From the NCBI GenBank assembly GCA_910589655.1, contig CAJUTJ010000152.1:1-33923 (forward strand): a stretch of 33,923 nt of DNA. Reading direction: 5' to 3'. This stretch comes from an uncultured Acetatifactor sp. (GTDB taxonomy: Bacteria > Bacillota > Clostridia > Lachnospirales > Lachnospiraceae). Position numbers and translations under genes: made by a program. The notes under the pieces were generated by a model. It was not told where the DNA came from. It did not search any database and saw only the letters and a program-made list of their open reading frames with translations. Shown here piece by piece: positions 1 to 9,358 of this stretch. Every line of letters begins with the position of its first letter. Positions within the stretch are counted from its first letter, which is position 1.

Positions 1-2
1 AT

Positions 3-98
3 ATTTATAGCCACATCCAGGAAGAACGGATTCGTTTCGTTTACCAATGTGGAGCCAGGCACATTGGCTTTGAGCAGGTTATAGCTTTAGTGGCGTAG
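3..98 (+). CDS. possible 3' end of an unidentified gene cut by the window edge
   Basis: A frame is open from the left edge of the window and ends at a TAG at 96-98, giving about 31 codons with a plausible composition (it ends in ...GFEQVIALVA). I do not recognise the family and the piece is too short to prove coding. Another frame over the same bases ends at a TAG at 88-90, so the choice of frame is uncertain. Confidence 0.25.
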   Translation: MYSHIQEERIRFVYQCGARHIGFEQVIALVA

Positions 99-304
99 GT
101 TTATTGTGCAATTTTTTAAACTTGCTCATTTATAGTTAATAATTATATCTTTTATCGGCCATTTGGAAGGAAAGGGTTAAAATAGTGTAATGAAATCTTT
201 AAAGAACGCGTGAAAACGCCTCGCGGTGGCGTGGGGTGTAACGTTACAATAAAATGCGTGATAGTTAAAAGTTTTGTATAATTCTGTTTCACACTCTCCG
301 GTAA

Positions 305-577
305 ATATGGTAATATATACTCAAGAATCCAGCCGCTGCGCGTCTGCCGCGCTTCGCACTGAAAGATTCTTTCGTCACCATATCAGGTGAAATCAAATGC
401 TCACTGTGTTAGCGCTTGATTTCCTGCTGATATGGTAAAATATACTCAAGAATCCAGCCGCTGCGCGTCTGCCGCGCTTCGCGCTGAAAGATTCTTTCGT
501 TACCATATCAGGTGAAATCAAATGCTCACTGCGTTAGCGCTTGATTTCCTGCTGATATGGTAAAATATATTCAAGTA
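305..577. repeat. 125-bp tandem repeat, two full copies plus a partial third, each forming hairpins
   Basis: Copy 1 is 305-429, copy 2 is 430-554, and the start of a third runs to about 577. The two full copies differ at only about four positions. Each contains a long inverted repeat (CCATATCAG and GAAATCAA pairing with TTGATTTC and CTGATATGG) and a second GC-rich inverted repeat between GAATC and GATTC. The array lies directly upstream of the GGDEF/EAL gene at 656. The rest of 99-655 shows no gene I can support. Confidence 0.9.
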
Positions 578-655
578 TGCCTGAAAAGGAATTCCTGCAG
601 TCTGTTGTGCTGCTTCACGTCTCAAAACAAGGATTTGGAAGGATGAAATATAGAG

Positions 656-2929
656 ATGAAAGTATTGTTAGGAGCCGTATTTTTGATTATGATGTTGCTG
701 ACATGCATCAGCATTTACCGCACCGGAGAGATAGAGGGCAGGCTGGCTAAAACAGTCACCTCTTTTTTGCGTATGATGTTACTGCTTTTGGGTGTGAATG
801 CCTTTTTAGTGATTTCTACAAGCTATTTTTTGTCAACCGTTGCCTTAAATGCTTATTATGCCTGTATTGATTGGACGCTGATCTGCCTGCTGCATTTTAT
901 GGAAGAATATACCCAGACCTTCCGGGAAAATCAAAGAGCCAAAAGCATTATCTACGGAGCGGCGCTGGCAGACACTTTGGTTATGGCGTGCAATGTATTT
1001 CTGGGTTTTCTGTTCAAGGTGGAGCCTGTCCGCATGGGAAATGAAACTTTCTATATGGCGGTGGACTTTCGGGGATTCTTTGCTTTTCACATGATAGTGG
1101 CATATGTTTTGACGCTGTTCAGCGTCGGGGCGCTGGCTGTAAAGGTGGTAAAAACCCCCAGATTTTACCGTGTGCAGTACCTTGTCATATTGGGGCTGTT
1201 CCTGCTGACCATAGCAGCAAGCTTGGCAAATTGGCTGCTAAAGAGTTTCATTGAGCCGTCCATATTTTTGTATTTTATTATGTCGGCCGCCATCAGCTAT
1301 TTTTCCCTATTTTATGTTTTCAAGGGATTGATTGAACGGATGATGACATTTGCCATAAACGATATGAGTGAATTCGTGTTCTGTTTTGACCTGTGGGGAA
1401 ACTGTATCTATGTAAATAAAAGAGTTACGGCTGACTTTCAGTACATGGATGTGAAAGAAGTGGCGGAGAAGGAATTTAAATCATGGTATGAGAACCGTGA
1501 GGAGGATCAGAAGGATACCTTGCAGTGGATGGAAAAGCGGGTCATCGACAATAAAATCCGGCATTTGGAAAATGTATATCACAGGCTGGTAGATTCGAGA
1601 AATGAATGCATCGGCTATTTCTTTGTAGTGACGGACCGGACCGAGGAGATTAAGGCGTTTCAGAAAGAGCACTACCGAATGACCCATGACGAGCTCACGG
1701 GACTGTATAACAGAGAATATTTTTATGCGCAGGTAGAGAATACTGTCAAAGAAAATAAGGATAAGAAATATTATCTTATGTGCACGGACATCTCCGGATT
1801 CAAAGTGTACAACGAGTTATTCGGGGAGTCAAGCGGTGATGACGTGCTGTTGACGCAGGCGGAGCTGCTGCGGAAGACTACCGGCGCCATGGAAATCTAC
1901 GGGCGTCTGTCAGGCGACGAGTTCGGTCTGCTGATTGCAGAGGAGAATTTTTCCGAGGATGTCATCAGCAGGCATACCTTTACCATGCGGAATGAGTTCA
2001 GCAATTCCCATTACCGTATGCATATTTATGCCGGGGTGTATGAGATAAAGGACAGGGAGGAATCTGCCGCCCAGATGTGCAATAAAGCAAAAATGGCCAT
2101 AGATTCCATCAAGGGGGAATACGATACCTTTTTTGCCTATTTTGACGAGCAGCTTTTGGAGAAAACATTAAATGAAAGAAGGCTGATCAGTGAACTGGAA
2201 AAGGCGCTGGACGAAGAACAATTCTGCATTTTTTTACAGCCTCAGGTAAACGGGGACGGAAATGTGGTAGGGGCAGAGGCTCTGATCCGCTGGCGTCATC
2301 CGGAAAAGGGATGGATTCTGCCGAATGAGTTTGTTCCGGTTTTTGAGAATACGGGTATGCTTTGGAAGGTGGACAGATATGTCTGGGAAGAGGCGGCAAG
2401 GCGCCTGAAAATATGGCAGTCTGCCTCAAAAGAGGATTGGCATATTTCCGTGAATCTTTCTCCGGGGGATTTCTATCATTTAGATGTTTATAAGACCTTT
2501 GCCGGTCTGGTGGAGAAGTATAAGATAGAGCCCTTTAAGCTTAAGCTGGAGATAACGGAAACAGTGCTGATGAAGGATGCCAAGGGGCAGCTGGAGGCAT
2601 TGCAAAAGCTGCGGGATGATGGCTTTGAAGTAGAAATAGACGATTTTGGAAGCGGGTATTCTTCTCTGAGTATGTTGAAGGATATCAGTGCGGATGTATT
2701 GAAATTGGATATGAGCTTTCTGCGAAACAGCAAAAAGCCGGAGCGCAGCTGGGCGATTATTCAGACCATTATAGAGCTTGCAGGAGAGCTGAATATGAAG
2801 GTGGTGACGGAAGGCGTGGAGACAAAGGAGCAGGTGGAGCGTCTCACTGCCATGGGATGTGAGCTGTTTCAGGGCTACTATTTTGCCAAACCGATGCCCA
2901 TCAGCGAATTCGAAGACACCTACATGTAA
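656..2929 (+). CDS. membrane GGDEF/EAL cyclic-di-GMP turnover protein with intact active sites
   Basis: The 757-residue protein begins with about seven hydrophobic segments (residues ~1-225), followed by a PAS-like region (~230-335), a GGDEF domain (~340-500) and an EAL domain (~510-755). The GGDEF site reads RLSGDEF near residue 420, an S-for-G variant of the usual motif that keeps the D-E pair, so diguanylate cyclase activity is plausible. The EAL domain keeps GAEALIRW, the LEITE, DDFGSGYSSL and TEGVET motifs and QGYYFAKP, as expected of an active phosphodiesterase. The nearest GGAAGG is 14 nt from the ATG, rather distant. It is a close paralogue of the protein at 19755, sharing the same architecture. 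Which activity dominates cannot be read from sequence. Confidence 0.93.
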   Translation: MKVLLGAVFLIMMLLTCISIYRTGEIEGRLAKTVTSFLRMMLLLLGVNAFLVISTSYFLSTVALNAYYACIDWTLICLLHFMEEYTQTFRENQRAKSIIYGAALADTLVMACNVFLGFLFKVEPVRMGNETFYMAVDFRGFFAFHMIVAYVLTLFSVGALAVKVVKTPRFYRVQYLVILGLFLLTIAASLANWLLKSFIEPSIFLYFIMSAAISYFSLFYVFKGLIERMMTFAINDMSEFVFCFDLWGNCIYVNKRVTADFQYMDVKEVAEKEFKSWYENREEDQKDTLQWMEKRVIDNKIRHLENVYHRLVDSRNECIGYFFVVTDRTEEIKAFQKEHYRMTHDELTGLYNREYFYAQVENTVKENKDKKYYLMCTDISGFKVYNELFGESSGDDVLLTQAELLRKTTGAMEIYGRLSGDEFGLLIAEENFSEDVISRHTFTMRNEFSNSHYRMHIYAGVYEIKDREESAAQMCNKAKMAIDSIKGEYDTFFAYFDEQLLEKTLNERRLISELEKALDEEQFCIFLQPQVNGDGNVVGAEALIRWRHPEKGWILPNEFVPVFENTGMLWKVDRYVWEEAARRLKIWQSASKEDWHISVNLSPGDFYHLDVYKTFAGLVEKYKIEPFKLKLEITETVLMKDAKGQLEALQKLRDDGFEVEIDDFGSGYSSLSMLKDISADVLKLDMSFLRNSKKPERSWAIIQTIIELAGELNMKVVTEGVETKEQVERLTAMGCELFQGYYFAKPMPISEFEDTYM

Positions 2930-3022
2930 GGCGCCCGGTGACACGGAAGCTTTTGTGTGGCAGTCAAGGCAGAGATAACGTAATATGCGTGACCATCTAA
3001 AGATGAATGACAGGAGTACAAA

Positions 3023-3442
3023 ATGAGCAGGTTTTTATATGCAATTGTAGAGATTATTGCTAAAATACATAATTATTTGTTAAAACTGAACGACTCTTTT
3101 GAGTATAATTTTTCGGATAAGGAGCTGCATTTTCTCATTATAGGCGCCTTGGGAATGGCAATGATTTTTGTCGTTCATCCCGTATTTAAGTGGCTGGTAA
3201 GGACGAATCATATTATGGTAATCAGCTGGATTTATGTGTTCACATTGATTATCGTAATTACCTTTGCCATTGAGATCGGGCAGAAGGTGACTAATACGGG
3301 TGCTATGGATTTTGCGGACATTGTATTCGGGGTGGTCGGTTTTATATTCATGTTTTTCGTGTTTTCCGTTATCCGGGCGATATACCATGTGGTCCGCCGT
3401 ATTCTATACAGGTATCGTGAGGGTTATGAGGACGAATATTAA
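3023..3442 (+). CDS. small membrane protein, VanZ-like
   Basis: This 139-residue protein has about three strong hydrophobic segments (residues ~38-60, 65-85 and 95-118) and ends in a charged tail (RYREGYEDEY). The stretch IEIGQKVTNTGAMDFADIVF resembles the E-x-x-Q ... D-x-x-D/N pattern of VanZ-family membrane proteins, but the match is short, so the family call is tentative. CAGGAG lies 8 nt upstream of the ATG. It sits between the GGDEF/EAL gene and the rhamnosidase on the same strand with short gaps, so co-transcription is possible. No function is assigned. Confidence 0.75.
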   Translation: MSRFLYAIVEIIAKIHNYLLKLNDSFEYNFSDKELHFLIIGALGMAMIFVVHPVFKWLVRTNHIMVISWIYVFTLIIVITFAIEIGQKVTNTGAMDFADIVFGVVGFIFMFFVFSVIRAIYHVVRRILYRYREGYEDEY

Positions 3443-3499
3443 AAGAAAACGGTGTTGAACGGAAAACACTCTCAGGCAGCAGCGGATAAGGAGATCATT

Positions 3500-6178
3500 A
3501 TGTTGCGGATAGAAAAAATTACGGTTGACTATACGGAGAATCCCGTCGGTATTACAAGGCGGCCAAGATTTTCATGGGTTATGGCATCTGATCACAGAAA
3601 CACAATACAGGTTTCTTATCATCTGGAAATAGCATCGGATCCGTTGTTTTCCCGGAAAGTACTTGAAGTGACGAAGGAGACGGACAGATCCGTTCATGAA
3701 AGATTTGAGGATTTTTCCATGGAATCCTTGACCAGATATTACTGGAGGGTGGAGATAACCGATAACCACGGGGAGAGGAGCGGTTTCTGCGCTCCCGGAA
3801 GCTTTGTCACCGGACTGCTGGGGCAGGAAGAGTGGAAAGGGGAGTTTGTTTCCGCGGAGACGGAGGAGGACAAGGATAATTCGAAGGGAACTTATCTCCG
3901 TAAGCAGTTCGGGAAACGGGGCAAAGTCAAAGAAGCCTATGTCTGCGCTACGGCTTTAGGGCTATATCAGTTGTATATAAACGGTCAAAGGATCGGGCAG
4001 GACGAAATGACTCCCGGATGGACTTCCTATCAAAAGCATCTCTGCTGCCAAGTTTATGATGTGACGAAACAGTTTCGGGAAGCGGAGGCAGAATGCTGTA
4101 TCGGCGCTCTGGTGGGAGCGGGGTATTATAAGGGGGAGATGGGGTTTCTGCATACCCGCAATAATTACGGAACCAGAACAGCATTGCTCTGTCAGCTTCG
4201 GATTTACTATGAGGACGGAAGCATGGAAGAGATTTGTACGGACGAGAGCTGGCAAGGGCTTGATTCGCCGGTGCTCTTTTCCGAGATTTATGACGGAGAG
4301 ATTTATGATGCCCGTATGGAGAGGGAGGACTGGTGCCGCCCTGTCGCACAAAATGTTTTATGGCGGGGCGTTTCTGTGATTCCCTTTGACAAGAGTGCTT
4401 TAACATCTCAGTTTGGGGGAAAAATAGGGTGTATGGAACGGTTTCCCGCAAAGAAAATCTTTGTCACTCCCAAAGGGGAATTGGTGGTAGATTTTGGGCA
4501 GAATATGTCCGGATGGGTCTGCGGTGTCCTTTCGGACACGAAGGAAGGGGACAAGCTGGAACTTAGATGCTTTGAGACTCTGGATAAGGACGGAAATGTG
4601 TATACGGAGAATCTGCGGAAAGCAAAGGCAGGTTTTACTTATTATTGTAAGGGCGGAAGCAGAGAGCGGTTCAGCCCCCATTTTACCTATATGGGATTCC
4701 GGTATGCCCACATCATAAGCTCTCCTTGTGAGATGAAGGCGGAGGATATCATTGCTTACGCTCTGTACTCCCGAATGGATCAGACCGGGTATTTTGAATC
4801 TTCCAATAAAGACTTAAACCAGCTTTGGTCTAATATTACTTGGGGGCTTAAGAGCAATTTCTTTGATATTCCCACGGACTGCCCTCAGAGGGACGAGCGA
4901 TTAGGGTGGACAGGGGATGCCCAGATTTTCTGCAGAACCGCAAGCTATATTATGAATACGTATCTCTTTTTCGAAAAGTGGCTTCGGGATGTGGCGGCTG
5001 ACCAGACACCGGAGGGAGGCGTGCCCCATGTGGTGCCGGATATTATCACCCCCAATCTGGGAAAGACGCAGGACTGGCTCTTAAGTCAGGGCTCGCATTC
5101 CGCGGCGGCGTGGGCGGATGTGGCGGTGCTGAATCCTTGGAATCTCTACCTGACTTTTGGCGACAGGCAGATTTTGGAGGATCAATATGAGAGTATGCGG
5201 GCGTGGATCTGCTTTATGGAATCTCATGGGGAAGGGATCGTGTGGAATTATAAACTGCAGTTTGGCGACTGGGTGGCGCTGGATGCGGAAGAAGGCAGCT
5301 ATTACGGCGCCACGCCCAACGATTTGGTCTGTTCCGCATATTATGCGTATTCCACGGGGATTTTTGCTAAAATTGCGGAAATTTTAGGCATCGGGGAGGA
5401 TGCGGCATATTTTGGGGCATTGGCAGAGCGCATCAGGAAAGGTTTTGGAGAAACTTATTTTGATCCGGACACAAAGGGGATGCGTGTGCAGACTCAGACG
5501 GCACATATCCTTGCCTTGTATTTTGATTTAACGCCGGAGGAATACAGGGAGCAGACCATAAAAGAACTGACGGAGTTGCTGGCCAAGGAAAACGGCCATC
5601 TGGTGACGGGGTTTGTGGGGACGCCATATTTTACCCATGCGCTCAGCGGCAGCGGACATTTAAAGGAAGCCTATGAACTGCTGTTAAAGGAGGATTTCCC
5701 TTCATGGCTGTATCAGGTAAAGCAAGGTGCCACTACCATTTGGGAACACTGGGACGGTATCAAGCCCGACGGCAGCATGTGGAGCCCCGACATGAATTCC
5801 TTTAACCATTACGCTTACGGCGCAGTGGGCGAGTGGATGGTGAGAGTGGCTGCGGGTCTGGAGATTCAGGAGAGCGAGCCGGGATACCATAGGGCGTTAT
5901 TATATCCCCGGCCCGGAGGGGGCCTTACTGCCGTTACAGGGAGTTACGAATCTCAGTACGGCAAGGTGGAGTGCAGCTGGAAGCTCACCGGAAACCGTCT
6001 TGAAGTCAAATACCGTATTCCCGAAAACACTACGGCAGATATCCGCCTCGACCACGTAATTTCTGTGGAAGATTTTGACGGTTTAGAATACCATGTGGAT
6101 GAAAACAACACCCTGACAGCATATGCAGGCTCCGGAACCTATCATGTATGCATTATAACGAAGGGAGAAGGGCACTAA
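3500..6178 (+). CDS. alpha-L-rhamnosidase, glycoside hydrolase family 78
   Basis: The enzyme should release terminal alpha-L-rhamnose from rhamnogalacturonan or flavonoid glycosides. The 892-residue product has an N-terminal beta-sandwich (PRFSWVM start, residues ~8-110), carbohydrate-binding-like domains, and a C-terminal (alpha/alpha)6 barrel. The barrel carries the family block PTDCPQRDERLGWTGDAQ, which holds the general-acid Glu, and the second acidic site in TTIWEHWDG. No signal peptide is visible, so it probably acts in the cytoplasm on imported oligosaccharides. I chose ATG 3500 because AAGGAG (3488-3493) precedes it by 6 nt; a GTG 48 bases upstream is in frame but has no such site. 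KduD and the pectinesterase-like gene in this window fit the same diet. Confidence 0.95.
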   Translation: MLRIEKITVDYTENPVGITRRPRFSWVMASDHRNTIQVSYHLEIASDPLFSRKVLEVTKETDRSVHERFEDFSMESLTRYYWRVEITDNHGERSGFCAPGSFVTGLLGQEEWKGEFVSAETEEDKDNSKGTYLRKQFGKRGKVKEAYVCATALGLYQLYINGQRIGQDEMTPGWTSYQKHLCCQVYDVTKQFREAEAECCIGALVGAGYYKGEMGFLHTRNNYGTRTALLCQLRIYYEDGSMEEICTDESWQGLDSPVLFSEIYDGEIYDARMEREDWCRPVAQNVLWRGVSVIPFDKSALTSQFGGKIGCMERFPAKKIFVTPKGELVVDFGQNMSGWVCGVLSDTKEGDKLELRCFETLDKDGNVYTENLRKAKAGFTYYCKGGSRERFSPHFTYMGFRYAHIISSPCEMKAEDIIAYALYSRMDQTGYFESSNKDLNQLWSNITWGLKSNFFDIPTDCPQRDERLGWTGDAQIFCRTASYIMNTYLFFEKWLRDVAADQTPEGGVPHVVPDIITPNLGKTQDWLLSQGSHSAAAWADVAVLNPWNLYLTFGDRQILEDQYESMRAWICFMESHGEGIVWNYKLQFGDWVALDAEEGSYYGATPNDLVCSAYYAYSTGIFAKIAEILGIGEDAAYFGALAERIRKGFGETYFDPDTKGMRVQTQTAHILALYFDLTPEEYREQTIKELTELLAKENGHLVTGFVGTPYFTHALSGSGHLKEAYELLLKEDFPSWLYQVKQGATTIWEHWDGIKPDGSMWSPDMNSFNHYAYGAVGEWMVRVAAGLEIQESEPGYHRALLYPRPGGGLTAVTGSYESQYGKVECSWKLTGNRLEVKYRIPENTTADIRLDHVISVEDFDGLEYHVDENNTLTAYAGSGTYHVCIITKGEGH

Positions 6179-6204
6179 ACCACAGAAACGGAACCGGAAT
6201 AAAA

Positions 6205-6435
6205 GAACCGGAACCGGAATAAAAAACAGTTTCGAAACGAAAGTGCCCGGAAGGAATTTCATACGCGCCAGCGGGTGAAAATCCTTCCATTACAAGGGGC
6301 ACTGTAGAGGAGAAACGGAACTGGAATAAAAAACAGTTTCGAAACGAAAGTGCCCGGAAGGAATTTCAGACGCGCCAGCGGGTGAAAATCCTTCCATTAC
6401 AAGGGGCACTGTAGAGAAGAAACGGAACTGGAATA
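6205..6435. repeat. 107-bp tandem repeat, two copies plus a partial third, each with a long hairpin
   Basis: Copies run 6205-6311 and 6312-6418, with a partial third at 6419-6435; they are nearly identical. Inside each, AGTGCCC pairs with GGGCACT and GGAAGGA-TTTC pairs with GAAAATCCTTCC, giving a stem of about 20 bp. The unit start (GAAACGGAACYGGAAT) also occurs once more at 6184-6199. No run of T follows the stems, so they do not look like ordinary intrinsic terminators. The array fills the gap between the rhamnosidase and the NYN-LOTUS gene. Confidence 0.88.
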
Positions 6436-6445
6436 GGAGAGAAAA

Positions 6446-7384
6446 ATGACGGAAATAACAGAGATTAGTTTGGAAAAAATGCAGCTGGCCGTGTTGATTG
6501 ATGCGGATAATGTCAGCTCAAGGTATGCGGCTACCATTTTTGAGGAGCTGGAAAATTACGGCTTATCCACTTATCGTAGAATCTACGGGAACTGGTCCAA
6601 GGGCAACGGGTGGACAGAGGGGATCCTGCTGGAGCATTCCATAATGCCCGTACAGCAGTTTTCTTACACAACGGGGAAAAATGCCACGGATATGGCTATG
6701 GTCATTGATGCCATGGATATTCTATACAAAAATAAGGTTCAGGGCTTCTGCCTTGTGACCAGTGACAGTGATTTCACAAGACTTGCCATGCGGCTTCGGG
6801 AGGAGAACATGTTTGTTCTGGGAATGGGGGAATCCAAGACGCCTCAGGCGTTGACCAGAGCCTGTAACAAGTTTATTCACCTAAATCTGGTGGCGGAGCA
6901 GAATAAGGCCACGGGTGAGACGGAGAGCAGTGCGGAGGATCAGAACGTAACCTCTATCTCGGAGGTTAGACAGGTGATTTTGACCTTGATTAATCAGGAC
7001 GATGAAGGCGTGGTTGATTTGGCACAGATCGGGAATCGTTTAAACGATAAGTTTTCGGACTTTGACGTGCGTAATTACGGTTACTTTAAACTGAGCACTT
7101 TTATCAGTGAAAAAATTGCAGACATTCAAGTGGTTAAAATAGATAACCAGCTTTATGCAAAAAGACAGTCATCCCTGACCAAGGAAGAGCTGGAAAAGGA
7201 AATCTGCCGTATGATAGAAAAGAGCGGCGGCGTAATCGACAACCTTTCCACTCTGAACGACGAGCTGCATAAAAAATACAGGCAGTTGGACTTAAAGGAA
7301 TTCGGATACAGCCGTATTTCCAGTTTCCTGCGCAGCTTAAAGACGGTGACGGTGCGTGAAAACAAAGTTACTTTGAAAAAATAA
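6446..7384 (+). CDS. NYN-domain (LabA/DUF88) predicted nuclease with two C-terminal OST-HTH/LOTUS domains
   Basis: The N-terminal half (residues ~12-150) is a NYN domain, a PIN-like fold expected to bind Mg2+ and cut RNA. The acidic residues expected for the metal site are present: D19 and D21 in LIDADN, D82 and D88 in TDMAMVIDAMD, and D107 and D109 in TSDSDF. Two related C-terminal modules (~170-240 and ~247-312) each have the winged-helix pattern of OST-HTH/LOTUS domains, ending in NYGYFKLSTFI and EFGYSRISSFL; these domains bind RNA. AGGAG lies 7 nt before the ATG. The likely role is RNA processing or decay, but the substrate is unknown. It stands alone between a repeat array and rarA. Confidence 0.9.
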   Translation: MTEITEISLEKMQLAVLIDADNVSSRYAATIFEELENYGLSTYRRIYGNWSKGNGWTEGILLEHSIMPVQQFSYTTGKNATDMAMVIDAMDILYKNKVQGFCLVTSDSDFTRLAMRLREENMFVLGMGESKTPQALTRACNKFIHLNLVAEQNKATGETESSAEDQNVTSISEVRQVILTLINQDDEGVVDLAQIGNRLNDKFSDFDVRNYGYFKLSTFISEKIADIQVVKIDNQLYAKRQSSLTKEELEKEICRMIEKSGGVIDNLSTLNDELHKKYRQLDLKEFGYSRISSFLRSLKTVTVRENKVTLKK

Positions 7385-7484
7385 CGGGCTGCGTTGAAAA
7401 CGGAACATAAATACATTGAGAAGCAATGTACACAAATGTGAGATGGATCAATAGGCACGCTATAGTATGTAAAGGGGTATACAT

Positions 7485-8816
7485 ATGGATTTATTTGAAT
7501 ACATGAGATCTGCAAATATGGAAAAGGAATCCCCGCTGGCGGCCAGAATGCGTCCCCGCACGCTGGAAGAAGTGGTGGGGCAGGAGCATATTCTGGGAAA
7601 GGACAAGCTGTTGTACCGTGCAATTAAAGCAGATAAAATCAGTTCCGTGATCTTTTACGGTCCTCCCGGAACGGGAAAGACCACACTGGCCAAGGTAATA
7701 GCCAATACTACCAGCGCGGAATTTACCCAGATTAACGCAACGGTTGCCGGGAAGAAGGATATGGAAGAAGTGGTGGTGAAGGCCAAGGAAGTACAGGGAA
7801 TGTACGGAAAGCGCACCATTTTGTTTATTGATGAGATTCACAGATTTAACAAAAGCCAACAGGATTATCTTCTTCCTTTTGTGGAGGACGGAACGCTGAT
7901 TCTGATCGGAGCCACCACGGAAAATCCCTATTTTGAGGTAAACGGTGCGCTGCTTTCACGATCCGTAATTTTTGAACTGAAGCCGATTCCCGTGGAAGGG
8001 GTGAAGGAGCTTATCCGTACCGCCGTTCAAGATTGTGAGCGTGGAATGGGAGCTTATAATGCGGTGATTGAGGAAGACGCTTTGGAATTTTTGGCGGATT
8101 TGTCGGGTGGGGATGCCAGACATGCCCTGAATGCGGTGGAGCTGGGGATTATGACCACAAACCGCGGCGAGGACGGCAGGATTCATATAACATTGGATGT
8201 GGCGCAGGAGTGTATTCAGAAGAGAGCGGTTCGATATGACAAAACGGGTGATAACCATTATGACACGGTTTCCGCTTTTATCAAGAGTATGCGGGGGTCG
8301 GATCCGGACGCGGCGGTATACTATCTGGCAAGAATGCTGTATGCGGGGGAAAGCGTGACGTTTATCGCCCGCAGAATTATGATTTGCGCGGCGGAGGATG
8401 TAGGGAACGCGGATCCCAACGCGCTGACGGTTGCCGTGAGCGCCTCTCAGGCGGTGGAGAGAATCGGAATGCCGGAAGCTCAGATTATCCTGTCTCAGGC
8501 AGTCAGCTATGTGGCTTGTGCGCCTAAGAGTAATGCCGCCTGTGAGGCTGTCGGAAAAGCCATGCAGACAGTGGAGCGGACAGGAAACCTGCCCATTCCC
8601 ACGCATCTTCAGGACGCCCATTATAAGGGGGCGGCAAAACTGGGACATGGAACGGGATATAAATACGCCCATGATTATCCCAATCATTATGTGGAACAGC
8701 AGTACCTTCCCTATGAACTGAACGGACAGGAATTCTACCGGCCGTCAGGAAACGGGTATGAAGTCAAAATACGGGAGCATATGAAAAAGCTCAAAGGGGA
8801 AGCGGTTTCAGAATAA
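7485..8816 (+). CDS. rarA: replication-associated recombination protein A, AAA+ ATPase (RarA/MgsA)
   Basis: This 443-residue clamp-loader-like ATPase acts at stalled replication forks. Walker A is GPPGTGKTT (residues ~59-67) and Walker B is LFIDEIHRF (~113-121), followed by the sensor-1 stretch GATTENPYFEVN. The C-terminal half carries the MgsA tetramerisation region (RGSDPDAAVYYLARML ... AAEDVGNADP ... GYKYAHDYPNHYV). Length and motifs are as expected for the family. AAAGGGG lies 8 nt upstream of the ATG. The 3' end overlaps the convergent DUF4364 gene by 9 bp. It appears to be housekeeping and intact. Confidence 0.97.
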   Translation: MDLFEYMRSANMEKESPLAARMRPRTLEEVVGQEHILGKDKLLYRAIKADKISSVIFYGPPGTGKTTLAKVIANTTSAEFTQINATVAGKKDMEEVVVKAKEVQGMYGKRTILFIDEIHRFNKSQQDYLLPFVEDGTLILIGATTENPYFEVNGALLSRSVIFELKPIPVEGVKELIRTAVQDCERGMGAYNAVIEEDALEFLADLSGGDARHALNAVELGIMTTNRGEDGRIHITLDVAQECIQKRAVRYDKTGDNHYDTVSAFIKSMRGSDPDAAVYYLARMLYAGESVTFIARRIMICAAEDVGNADPNALTVAVSASQAVERIGMPEAQIILSQAVSYVACAPKSNAACEAVGKAMQTVERTGNLPIPTHLQDAHYKGAAKLGHGTGYKYAHDYPNHYVEQQYLPYELNGQEFYRPSGNGYEVKIREHMKKLKGEAVSE

Positions 8817-9323
8817 CTGCCGTACCAAAAACTGATAGACTTCCTGATTTTTTTTCTGCCAGTTATCACAAATGGCGGCGGCAATTTCTTCCGTGGGTAC
8901 GGACATGGTGATGTCCACAAGCCGGACGCCTTTTTCCTTTACCGTCAGATGAGCCTCATATTCCCCAAGGGTGGATTTATAATAATTTCCCAATACGGAA
9001 ACCTCGTTGCGCAGGGAATATTCTTTTTCAAGAAAATAATTGTTGACATCTTCTTTAATTGCATCGCTGACGCGGTTATCGAAAAAATTTAAAGTGCTCC
9101 GTCCCTCCTCGGTAATGGAGAGGTGGGTGCGGTTTCGCACAGTCTTTGAAGAAACCATATTTGCTTCCGTCAACTCACTGATCACCTGTTGAAGGGTGAG
9201 GAAATTCATATAATCCCTTTCCAGAATAAAATCGCTGATCTGAGCGATGGTTATGGGAAAGCTGACGCGGTTCAGCATATAGAGCACAATCAATTTATTA
9301 ATCGTCAAAGAATCCTGCAACAT
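8808..9323 (-). CDS. DUF4364 family protein, winged-helix regulator-like
   Basis: The 171-residue product (MLQDSLTINKLIVLYMLNRV...) matches the DUF4364 pattern common in Clostridia: a winged-helix N-terminal part with LTLQQVISELTEANMV and RTHLSITEEGRSTL, then a beta-rich C-terminal half. The role is unproven, though the fold suggests DNA binding. I chose the ATG at 9323 because AAGGAG lies 7 nt upstream on the minus strand; the frame remains open further upstream but only through repeat sequence. Its 5' flank carries the 19-bp four-unit array at 9359-9434. Its end overlaps rarA convergently. Confidence 0.88.
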   Translation of the reverse strand: MLQDSLTINKLIVLYMLNRVSFPITIAQISDFILERDYMNFLTLQQVISELTEANMVSSKTVRNRTHLSITEEGRSTLNFFDNRVSDAIKEDVNNYFLEKEYSLRNEVSVLGNYYKSTLGEYEAHLTVKEKGVRLVDITMSVPTEEIAAAICDNWQKKNQEVYQFLVRQLF

Positions 9324-9358
9324 ATTCCTACTCCTTATTAATATATTCAATTGTCCCA

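Noticed and set aside
99..655. Cyclic-di-GMP riboswitch upstream of the first GGDEF/EAL gene
   Set aside because: I found no match to the conserved GEMM core; the region is taken up by tandem hairpin repeats instead.
6240..6303. Intrinsic terminator of the rhamnosidase gene
   Set aside because: The stem is long but no T-run follows, and the structure is duplicated in tandem, so it is better described as a repeat.
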